Of a stretch of DNA of 64,000 nt, positions 28,289-47,806 are shown piece after piece. The stretch's first letter is position 1; every line of letters starts with the position of its first letter. The DNA is from Cliona cf. orientalis. Taxonomy: Eukaryota > Porifera > Demospongiae > Clionaida > Clionaidae. Made by a program: the position numbers and the translations under genes. The stretch is taken from assembly GCA_963930775.1 (NCBI GenBank), contig OZ005707.1, positions 5,208,001 to 5,272,000 on the forward strand, in the 5' to 3' direction. The notes beneath the pieces are model-generated. The model worked only from the letters and a program-made list of their open reading frames with translations, did no database searches and was not told where the DNA came from.

Positions 28289-29380
28289 GTATGGTACAAT
28301 CATGCATAACATCAACAAGGTAATAATAATAATTATGTAGCTAAGTTTGGATATTGATATAATAAACTTGTTCAGTTCTGGTTCCCCCTTAGGCTATTCT
28401 TTATGAACTCGTGTTGAATATTGACTATAAGAAGTAATTATATATGTGTATGATTATCATAACAGATTTTGACTCATGATAATAGTTTGCATATTGTTAT
28501 ACTTAACGAGCTGATTGAAAAAACTGGGTGTGGCCTGCATGTGTATAAATTTGGGGGTGAAAGTACATGTTGAGTATGGAATAATTATTATTATCTGGAA
28601 AGTATAGCTCTATAGAAATTAATTACTGCATGTCCCATCACCTGAAACTATCATCAATGCATGCATGTACTAACCATTCATTTTTTCTTTATAATAATTA
28701 TCAGGAGTACATTAGAATGTACTCCTGTTAATATTTATAGCTATAATAATATTATAGTACATGGGCGTAGGAAGATGTTGAAGGTTGGGTGGGCCCAATA
28801 TCCAGTTGCGCGCGAAGCGCGCGCGAAATTTTTATGACCACGCCCACTTTGTGTCAAACCACGCCCATTTTTGCACAATCGACACTGCTATCGCGAGTTT
28901 CTCGATGAAAAAATAAAATGTAAGTCGAATCGAATAGATTTGGAAGCAATTGAGGCACATTCACTCATGTTAGTCACTGCAGACTAGCTGGATTGGATCT
29001 ATTTTGAACTGCAGGTATTAAATGTCAGCTCAAAAAGTGGGGGGGCCCTGGCCCCTGTGGCCACCCCTGTTCCTACGCCCATGTAGTACCGTTAATAATG
29101 CTTGATCTGCTTGAATGCTCTATATACATGTAGCTATAGGCTAGAGCCTCTAGCTGCTATAATGAGTGGCAGTGCATGCATGATATTGTGTATAATTGTG
29201 GCTGGGAATGGGCTGTAGTGATGATAGTAAGCCACAGTGTGCATATATAGCTAGCCAATCATTGACCGGTATTAATTCATGGTACATGACAGCTATCCAT
29301 CAGATTAATGCACCCAGTGGAATTAATTAATTAATGAAGGCACTGACTCGTGCGTTTCCAATTTGGAGACAAGACTATTA
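28289..29380. other. Intergenic with one MITE
   Basis: AT-rich sequence. The first 300 bases repeat the downstream flank of copies 1 and 2. It contains the element at 28760-29083. No gene seen. Confidence 0.5.
28760..29083. mobile_element. hAT-like MITE, 324 bp, TAGTA duplication
   Basis: Ends CATGGGCGTAGGAA and its complement, with TAGTA on both sides. The interior has a GCGCGCGAAGCGCGCGC palindrome and the phrase GACCACGCCCACTTTGTGTCAA. The same family is inserted in cyclase gene A (about 47919-48255). Confidence 0.8.
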
Positions 29381-29384
29381 ATTT

Positions 29385-29740
29385 TAGCTAGCCAGTGGAA
29401 TACACCTGCGAAAATATCACGCAGATCAATTTCCGTTCACAAACATTAAATTTTAATAATTATTGGTTACTCCACTTGGCTTAGCTATAGCACAGCAGTC
29501 GCAATTCCTGCCAACATCCAATTTGATACGAACCATGTCCCCTCCAACAATCAATCCAAATGATGCAGATACGTAACATCATTACTATGACTACTATTGA
29601 TACTGATAGCACAACTGTTAGCACTCTCTTCCTCTACCTCTGACCTATGTCACTTTTCCTCTCTCGCCATCCTCCTTTAGCTTCCATGCCAGGCTCAAGC
29701 CACTCTTGCAAGCAAGAATTGATTAAACTCAACAGGTTGC
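29385..29740 (+). pseudogene. Frizzled CRD copy 4, remnant lacking the CRD core
   Basis: Begins with a segment encoding PVEYTCENITQI as in Frizzled, then jumps after about 60 bases to the post-CRD linker (GCAATTCCTGCCAACATCCAA) and the Ser-rich tail of copy 2 (TCAAGCCACTCTTGCAAGCA). The CRD core is deleted and the start is missing. Confidence 0.75.
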
Positions 29741-30126
29741 TCACATAAGGCTATTCGACTTACTAAAAATGAAAAAGGGAAAGAGTATTCATCATTTTTC
29801 TTCTTCAAATCATTATCGCCGTACATAATATTATGCTACCTACAACAAATAGATAACCTATACAGTTACCTCAATCACCTAATACAAGGTCTAAGATAAT
29901 AATTATCAGAACAGGTGAAATACAAAAATAAAAACAAAATTAATATTATTATATATTCCTCAGTTCAGATCAGCAATATACAATGTCATATAATTATTAC
30001 GCCAATACCTTGAATTCACTACTCTTAAGTATGTGAAACTTTGATATTGGGTTTTTCTCTCACATGTACAGACAATTTGCTTTAAGCCTCACCGACTTCA
30101 ACTTGCAAACGTGATAGTTAGCTAGG
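29741..30126. other. 3' region between CRD remnant 4 and the SNAPC1-like gene
   Basis: AT-rich spacer between convergent units; no gene or repeat recognised. Confidence 0.4.
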
Positions 30127-40207
<10,081 letters not shown>

Positions 40208-40957
40208 CGTGTTTACTCTAAATAGAGCCCAACTTGGGCGCTTACTTGCGTTACAGTGGGCGTTCGTAGTGGGTAAATTAGCAGGGGTCCCCCGCGTGCG
40301 CAAAGCTATGCAGGATATGCGATTACGCTAATTGCAATGTGCGAAATTGCGGTGAGAAGATTGTGCATGGAAGCAAGCTAAGCAAGTACAAACTACTGTA
40401 CTAGGCGTCTTTGTAGGTTTGGATCACGACTGTTCTGGACTGCGATTATCGATCGGGAACAAAGGTGGCACAAATCAAGTGTAAGTGTATGAGAATTCTC
40501 ATTTGTGCTGTGCTGCGCTGCGCGATGGCATACGTCGTACTATACTATCGCTCGCATCGGCTGGTTAGCTAAGCTACCAGATACGAGTGATGATAAACCT
40601 GATTCTAACAAAGTAGTATTGGGGTATAAAAGAATGGATATAATTTACTCAAAACAGCAAGGTGGTATTACTTTGGCCTTGATGATAATAACTGTTGTTA
40701 GTTGATAAATAATATTATAGTAGCGACGCCGTTGAGTTGTTAGAAACTTGCGGCTTTTCACATGGTGTAAAAATTTAATTTTGTATGGTTTTTAAGCTGT
40801 AGATTCAGAATTTCTGGTACTGATTGATCCGCGCATGCTCTTTTTTTTTCTACACCTCAGGCACTACTGTGTCCTCAGAGATCTCCGTGAATTATTATTG
40901 TCAAGAACGCGCAAGATTCACACAGTTATCAACTCGGCCTAGCAAACTCGATAAACC
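40208..40957. promoter_or_regulatory. Head-to-head promoter region of SNAPC1-like and Frizzled genes
   Basis: The 750-base gap lies between two divergent start codons. The side next to the SNAPC1-like start is richer in CpG (about 40130-40320 and 40430-40560). The Frizzled side carries a CTCAG (about 40860) that could be a 5' UTR acceptor. No TATA box stands out. Shared regulation is inference. Confidence 0.45.
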
Positions 40958-42715
40958 ATGAAGTCAAAACTGTATTTCAGTGCAATTTTGTTAGTTTTCT
41001 GGTATGGATGGGGAGTAATGGGCCAATCATTGAGACCACCACCGATTGAGGAGCCTGTGGATTATACCTGTGAAAACATTACACAGATTGAGCTCTGTTC
41101 ACAAATTGGCTATTCAATGGCATCATTTCCTAACTATCGAGATCAAGCCACCCAGACATCTGCAAATAGTGAACTGGAAAACTTTCGTGCTTTGGCACAG
41201 TCTGTATGCTCAAATGCAGTCGTCCACTTTTTGTGTTCTGTGTACGCACCGTTTTGTGACCCAGAAAGACCTGACATCCGGGTGCCTCCCTGCAGAGAAC
41301 TGTGCGAGTATGTAAGGGTAGGCTGTGAACCTCCAGTGATTCAGTTTGGACTATCATGGCCACCGCACCTGGAGTGTAATCAGTACCCACCAAATGCAAG
41401 TACCATCACTTTTTGTCCAACCGACCTAGAGGCAGTCGCAATTCCTCTTAACATCCAAACAAATGCCCCTCCCAATGTTACTCAGCCAACAGAGATAGTC
41501 ACCACTGGAGTCATACCCAGGACATGCCCATCTGGTCTACGTGTGGACGGCACTGCACTCGGCAGACAAGGGCATGTTTTTGCTGGAATGAGCAACTGTT
41601 CTGTCAATTGTTCTGGGATTTACTTCACCGACTTTGAGCGAAATACGGTAGCACCTGCGTTGATCCTATTCTTTGCCATTGTGTGTGTTATCTTCACAGT
41701 CTTCACCGTGGCTACATTTCTTATTGACCGACGTCGATTCCACTACCCAGAGAGGCCCATCATATTCCTATCGTTTTGCTACCTCGTCATATCCGTAGCC
41801 TATATCGTTGGCGTCATCTCGAAGCTAGCTGGAGGTACTGGTGGAGCCTTTTCGTGCGTGGAGCACGGCGATATAGCAAATAGGAGATTTAACGTGTTCC
41901 AGCGATTGCCCAACAGCGAGACTACCTACAAGAGTGCCAGTTGTGTCATCCTTTTCGTGCTGGTCTACTTTTTCCAGATGGCTTCGGCTATGTGGTGGGT
42001 TGTTCTCACATTCACCTGGTTCCTTGCGGCTGCCCTCAAGTGGGGAGAAGAGGCAGTTGAAAAGCTGTGGCTACTCTACCACATAATCGCCTGGAGCGTG
42101 CCTGCAATTCAGGTTGTTCTCGTGCTTGCCCTGAGGCTAGTTGATGGAGATCAGCTCTCTGGAATCTGCTTCACGGGGCATGCCAGCAACGTGGGTCTAG
42201 GCGTGTTTGTGTTTTTGCCGCTCTTTGTCTATCTTGCCCTGGGCATCGTATTCTTAGTGATCGGTTTTACGGCTCTCGTCAACATACACAGACAGCTCCA
42301 GCGCGATCCTCAGAAATCACGCAAGCTCGGTCGTCTCATTATGCGAATTGGTATCTACTCTCTCCTCTATATTATTCCAAACGTCATTCTTTTAATCCTT
42401 TATCTTTATGACCTGGCTAGCAATGAGAATTGGCAACTGTCTTACGCTGAGACGTGCTCGGGCAACGAAAAGGAGTGTAATTCTCCGGCATCGCCGACTT
42501 TTGCAGCGTTTATTATACGTTACATCATGCTTTTCGCTATCGGTGTGTGTTCGACGAGTTGGATTCTCTCGTCAAAGACCGTCGCTGCGTGGAAGAAATT
42601 CTTCTGTAGTTGTACCTGTCACAGCGAAGATCCTGCTGGGCACATGTACGATGTTCCAGATAGGAAGCGTGATCTGAGCATGCAAGGGTTTCACCACCCA
42701 CAAACATCTGTATAG
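40958..42715 (+). CDS. Frizzled Wnt receptor, intronless, intact
   Basis: 585 residues in one exon. Signal peptide 1-22; CRD with ten cysteines at 38, 47, 84, 93, 100, 112, 116, 123, 140 and 153; Thr-rich linker; seven membrane helices from about residue 232 (ALILFFAIVCVIFTVFTVA) to about 535. The cytoplasmic tail begins with K540-T-V-A-A-W545, the KTxxxW motif that Frizzleds use to bind Dishevelled, and ends in QTSV, a class I PDZ ligand. TM3 contains the family's YFFQMASAMWWVVLTFTWFL segment. It acts at the plasma membrane as a Wnt receptor. All features needed are present, so it should be functional. It is the likely parent of the CRD-only copies at 21.1-29.7 kb, which match it from the signal peptide to the linker. 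Confidence 0.95.
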   Translation: MKSKLYFSAILLVFWYGWGVMGQSLRPPPIEEPVDYTCENITQIELCSQIGYSMASFPNYRDQATQTSANSELENFRALAQSVCSNAVVHFLCSVYAPFCDPERPDIRVPPCRELCEYVRVGCEPPVIQFGLSWPPHLECNQYPPNASTITFCPTDLEAVAIPLNIQTNAPPNVTQPTEIVTTGVIPRTCPSGLRVDGTALGRQGHVFAGMSNCSVNCSGIYFTDFERNTVAPALILFFAIVCVIFTVFTVATFLIDRRRFHYPERPIIFLSFCYLVISVAYIVGVISKLAGGTGGAFSCVEHGDIANRRFNVFQRLPNSETTYKSASCVILFVLVYFFQMASAMWWVVLTFTWFLAAALKWGEEAVEKLWLLYHIIAWSVPAIQVVLVLALRLVDGDQLSGICFTGHASNVGLGVFVFLPLFVYLALGIVFLVIGFTALVNIHRQLQRDPQKSRKLGRLIMRIGIYSLLYIIPNVILLILYLYDLASNENWQLSYAETCSGNEKECNSPASPTFAAFIIRYIMLFAIGVCSTSWILSSKTVAAWKKFFCSCTCHSEDPAGHMYDVPDRKRDLSMQGFHHPQTSV

Positions 42716-44278
42716 CAGGTGAAATTTGAAGAAAAAGAACAGCTTTAAAAAAACTCCTTTGTGCAATATCACACCTTCCTTCCCTTCCACCTGTTCCTAT
42801 GTTGTATGTATGGTGAGTGTTTTAGTAAAGGAGCAATATTATTATTGTATATTATTATAGGCAACTCGTAATTCATTCAGTTAAACTTCCACTTTTTGTA
42901 TGTCATGTACACTACTTTCATATCTTTCTGTCAGCAGTTTCCTCTCTTTTTTTTGCCATTTGAGCTTCATTTTCAGGTTTCTTGTATACTTTTGTCACTG
43001 CATCAGTCATTCTTTTAAAAATTTAGCAACTCCATATTATGCATGTACTTTATTATTGCCATGATATATAAGAATATCACCCCATACCACTTGTTAGCAG
43101 CAATACATGCTAACTCTATTGTTGTGTAAATTATTTTGTACTTCTGGCGAAGCTGGATAGTTGCAATCAATTTTGTTCATATTATGTCTGACACTTGTAC
43201 ACCTGTATTTTGTCCAACTTGAGAGCATGTGTACCTTATTTGTTGCGTTTCAGTGAGGCAGCTGTCTAATGATATCACTACCACCCTGCTGTACCATTAG
43301 GAGTGTGGCGTGTACTCTAAGACGATTATGTGTTGTCGGTTCCTTTGAAGTGGTCTGTTGTATCATTATTCCTTAGAAATACATTATGCATGTATAGATC
43401 AAAGGGAACCGAGCCGAGCCGCGCCGAGTGACCTCGATAAGATTACGTAATACTGCGGAGGTGGATGAAGCCCCGTCTGAGCATGCGCCCTGATTTTATT
43501 TATTGCGCATGCCCAGCGGAGGGCAGGTAAGCAACCATACAAAATGTCTATTCTGAAGCCCAGTACATTGTAATAGCTACTATAAAATTAGAAAACGTGG
43601 GTCTGTAGTGATGATATGCTTGGAAACTGCGTGATTGCATGTTTAATACTATGACGGCAAACGTTAATCTTTACGCTCAATGGTAAAGGTCGTCAGTTGC
43701 GCTACTTATGCGCATGCGCAATTTCTCCACGTCACATACACTGGTTCAAGCCAGAGGTTCAAGCTCTCATAAAAGTGTATTCAACAACAATTAAGCTGAT
43801 CATGAATTCTCACAGCTGTGTTGTACATGTAGGCCTACATGTACACCTGGAGAAGCATTTTGTGCCAGTGAAGGATTCTCCATGGGGTCCTCCTTCTCTG
43901 TGATAGTTAATGATTCAATGAAAGTGAAGACAATAACAATAATTATCGTGTTAATTACCTCTTTTTAGTGCCCTAAGGACAGCATAATAATATTATTTGT
44001 ATTAAAAATTACTGATTGCAGGGTAGACTAGCTATAATTTGCATCTATTGAAGTATGCGTGCAGCGTAACGTGGGAACATGCATATGCAGCAGGATGCAA
44101 CAGTAATAGAGCACAGCAGACCCGTTAGATCTTACACAATGATACCTCACGTCTATTAAAACCTCAAGCATTTTTGTGGGCATTGCCACACCAACGCAGT
44201 GAAATAATAAACGTCAGAGCTCAGCTCAGTGGCTCCAGTTGACAACCGAGTCCCGCATTCACCACTGATTCATCCGCA
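42716..44278. other. Intergenic between Frizzled and the pseudoprotease
   Basis: The first 700 bases are AT-rich and likely hold the Frizzled 3' UTR. Around 43420-43560 and 43680-43730 the sequence turns CpG-rich, with GCGCATGCCC and TGCGCATGCGCA (NRF1-like) sites, and GAGGGCAG followed by GTAAGC at about 43525 could end a noncoding first exon of the next gene. Confidence 0.4.
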
Positions 44279-45406
44279 ATGAAGCTGCTCCATGCATGCC
44301 TCGCGATTATTCTACTAGCTCAGATCATCAAGCTCAGTCATGGAGTTAAAATCGTCTCACAACCTCCAGAGCACTGGACCTTCGTTGACCAAGAAGTAGA
44401 CTCCGACGACTACCAAGGGTCCGGTGACGTCGGTTCAGGCTCGAGCTCCGTTTCTACCGATGACGATACGGACGAAACCAACGACCACCAGTGGCTTAAA
44501 AAGTCCAAAACTGGTCAGCTCAGCCCGCACGTGGCCAGCAGTGAAGAACTCGAAGCTCTGTCGAAGTACATTGGAGAGCATCGCATAGAGGATTCACGCA
44601 GCGATGGATCCAGAACCACACTGGTATCTCTAGCCACCCTCACTCAGATGGAAGATGGTCCCACAAAACTGGTGGAAGAGAAGGACAAACGACCAAGGAC
44701 GTTGCCAGGAGGCGGTACTGAACGTCCTGTGATTGCTGGAGAGACTCTGGAGGAGGTGGTCAGCACTAACTACTATCCCGAGTATGCTGTTGGTATTCTG
44801 GAGAACAGCTGTACAGCATTTTTGATTGGCCCGCGACATGCTCTCACCACAGCAAACTGTGTATACAACTATGATATGGGAACATGGGAAGAGGAGCTAG
44901 ATTTCTGGCGGGGAAGGAACGGTGACAAATTCCTTGCAAAAATGCAATGGGAACATGTAATAATCTCGGCTAAATATTTCGTCAAGCGAGACGGTGTTTC
45001 CAACTGGGCTATCATCACGTTTACCGAGGACACAGCTTCTCCTGTCTGGCTCAAGATGGCATACTCTCCGAATGTGCACGATATTGCAATGACGGTCTAT
45101 GGCTACCTACCAGACGAACACCCCTGGGGTGTAATGTACAACACAGTCTGCCGTAGTGACTATTATCAAAATGATACTGACAGCCTCTCTGTGCAGTGTG
45201 GTACGGGTCAAAAGTTCAACGGCGGGCCTATTCTGAAGGGTTACAATTTCCAGAGGAGCAAGATGCCCCTTGTTTATGGAATAAGTATTGCTTATAACTT
45301 CTCTTATGCTCACAAGGCCGTAAACTTTCACCCCGATCTCTTTTGGACCCTCTGTCATCTCATGCAGAAGGACGGCTTTGATGCCAAGTGCGGACCTCAG
45401 CAATAG
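44279..45406 (+). CDS. Secreted PRSS23/35-like pseudoprotease, intronless
   Basis: 375 residues. A signal peptide (1-22) is followed by an acidic stretch with several Ser-Gly pairs (YQGSGDVGSGSSS), which resembles glycosaminoglycan attachment sites, then a trypsin-fold domain from about residue 150. The layout fits PRSS23/PRSS35: CTAFLIGPRHALTTANC (usual CTGTLVAEKHVLTAAHC), WAIITF (usual YALLEL), VYGYLPDEHPWGVMYNTVC (usual FSGYDNDRPGNLVYRFC) and QCGTGQKFNGGPI. At each catalytic position there is Asn: N193 for His, N242 for Asp and N314 for Ser. It therefore cannot be a serine protease and may act as a binding protein. Known PRSS35 is also a pseudoprotease (Ser replaced by Thr). The alignment is by eye; the Asp position is the least secure. 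Confidence 0.78.
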   Translation: MKLLHACLAIILLAQIIKLSHGVKIVSQPPEHWTFVDQEVDSDDYQGSGDVGSGSSSVSTDDDTDETNDHQWLKKSKTGQLSPHVASSEELEALSKYIGEHRIEDSRSDGSRTTLVSLATLTQMEDGPTKLVEEKDKRPRTLPGGGTERPVIAGETLEEVVSTNYYPEYAVGILENSCTAFLIGPRHALTTANCVYNYDMGTWEEELDFWRGRNGDKFLAKMQWEHVIISAKYFVKRDGVSNWAIITFTEDTASPVWLKMAYSPNVHDIAMTVYGYLPDEHPWGVMYNTVCRSDYYQNDTDSLSVQCGTGQKFNGGPILKGYNFQRSKMPLVYGISIAYNFSYAHKAVNFHPDLFWTLCHLMQKDGFDAKCGPQQ

Positions 45407-47524
45407 ATCAGACAGCTACGATTATTACACTTAACACATGCCTCAAGTTACTGATTTCCTATGTGACAGTAATACTTGTGATCATCCTCCCCCAATAATT
45501 CTTGCTTAGCAACACATACCTATTATTATTATACCTACTTACCTACCTTTTTTGCCAAATCCAATGCAATAATATTATTCTTTGATGATAATTTTTATGC
45601 TTTTGCAAGCAGTATTCCATGAAATTTGAGACATGTAAAAAGCAGGATTCTTATTGTTCACCAGAGGATTAGTTTATAATGGGTGTGTAATGGTGATATT
45701 CGCATTTTGTATTAGGCTACATGCATGTAGGTATGTGTATGCACACACGCATGCATGTTCACCCAAATTAAAACCATTTGTAGTTGCATAGAAACCATGA
45801 GGAAGAACGTACCTGGATTAATTGAAGAATGATAAAACCTGAATTCCCCAATTTGTTCAACTGACGCTGATGATATTACGAAATTTTAAGTGTCTTACTG
45901 ATGGCGTGGTTAGTGGTAAGCATTGTATGACTTCTTCTTTCTCACAACAAAATGTATGAATTCAAGAGGTAGCTGCAGGTGGCATTGTACACAGGCCATC
46001 ATTGTGACGTGTACTACTGCACACCCTGCTGAGACTGATACAAAATATGCACAGTGCTACGTTAGCTATATGTAACTACTGTTTCAAACAGAAGTGCGTG
46101 AGACTGCCAAGTATATGCATTCATGGTGTAGGCTAGTGGCATTCTGCCACCTCATACATTGAGTCAGTTTGTACAGCCATGCATTAATTTCGTGTAGCAT
46201 GAAATTTAGACTCGTGCTATAGTAACCGAGTGACTAAAAATGGGGTTGAGAAATTGGGAGTACCTGAAACACAAGCATGGCAATGTATAATCTTTCCTGT
46301 GCATGTATAATATAGGTGGAAAGCCATGAGAATACCTTAATTTCTCCAATGTGAAGTGTCTCCTTGTTTGAGTAAGCTTGATTGTGCAATATTTAGCAAA
46401 CAGATTCCACACTGACATCCTGTTTTCCAATCATTTTGTTCAGGAGCTGAGCTAAATCATCCTCTGAATAATTTTGCTCAGATCCATTCCCTTAAAAAAA
46501 TGTATATAGCCTAATGAAATTACTATGGGAAGGACTGCCACCTAACAATGTATCAGCTGTACATGTGTAAACTTAAATATTTTTGTGAAATTACTACCAT
46601 GGGGACCTTCCATGCGGCCAGATCAAAGGGTTGAGTGTGGTCACACACTGCTGACTACAGTTACACCACACCCACGTTAGTTTTTAGTCTCTCATACCAA
46701 TCCTATGGCAACATCATAACACACAAGGCCTATGATGGTAGGGTCTGGTCGCCATCAATAGCCTTGGAGCCATGTCTCTACAGTGGAAAAATGAGCAGAT
46801 GTCCCTGGAGGAGAGGCAGTTAGCTAATATGACAAGGTGGACCATATCAAATTTTGTGGTCTTAGGTTTTGGTCTAGAATTTCCAGCCTGATAGATAATC
46901 TTAACCTGGTCAAGGATCCATGGGACACAGACAGATAGAAAATTGCACCCCTCTAAATTGGATTAAATGCCCACAGCTAGGTGTGCCTAGAGGTTACAAA
47001 TAGGTCAAGTCTCCCAGACTAATTCCATCAGGTGGTATGCAACACTGAATTTCACTTTTATAGGCCTAATGTTGGTCAGATAGGATGGGATGAGAAGAAT
47101 GTTGTGGTATACAACCAGTAATCGGTCTTCAAAGTGGCTTAGAATTTCATTTTTATTACTAAGGAAGGAGAGTTTGTAGTTGTTAACAGCAGTCAAGAGA
47201 GGAATGTTAAATTTTGTCCAAGCCATAATCATGTCTATGGATGATTGTTACAAAAGCTCATGATCAGTTTTATGAGTAGCAGATATAAAGATCTGGATGT
47301 TACAAAATGATATGTGGTAACAGTGTACCAAGGCCCTCTCTCCTGCTTTCTAATCCATTAAGTTTAGCAGCCAAGAGCAAGAGAGGGCCCCATGGGACCA
47401 GGCTTGTAAAACACAGAATGTGTAATACAATATTATGCATATGGATACAGAGTGCATGGCTTATCATTCATGAAATTATTATGATAATTGCTAATAATTA
47501 TAAGGGAGACAACGAAAGGCTTTG
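45407..47524. other. Intergenic, no gene recognised
   Basis: AT-rich sequence upstream of the cyclase cassette. Short reading frames (for example 47005-47232, minus) match no family I know. Confidence 0.45.
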
Positions 47525-47606
47525 CTCAAGCAACAAGGTGGACGTTTCTACATGAAGTATATCCAGCATTGGTAGTTATGAGATCTTCAGATTCCACAGC
47601 AATAAG

Positions 47607-47662
47607 TAGCCTAGCCTCGTACCCAGGCCTCCTCCTCAAAGGGCCTGGGTACGAGGCTATAT
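47607..47662. repeat. TAGCCTCGTACCCAGGCC hairpin repeat
   Basis: An 18-base arm and its complement with a short CTCCTCCTCAAAG loop. Members or variants lie at 49725-49772, 59366-59465 and 60281-60327. A very small, abundant palindromic family. Confidence 0.85.
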
Positions 47663-47806
47663 AAAGTAGCCCATCTTTCAAGTGTGGGCAGCACAATAAT
47701 ATTTTCACGCGCGCGTCAATTTGTGCGCATGCGTATATGAAGCAGGAGGTGTGACGCGGGGTGGAGGTTCATTTGTATGGTATAAAAGCTCGGGAGCTTC
47801 TCCCAT

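Noticed and set aside
46206-47232. Short minus-strand frames considered as transposon remnants
   Set aside because: No recognisable motif, TIR or target duplication.
47781-47788. TATAAAAG upstream of cyclase A as a TATA box
   Set aside because: It is only 19 bases before the ATG, too close for a start site 25-30 bases downstream, and the intact gene B lacks it.
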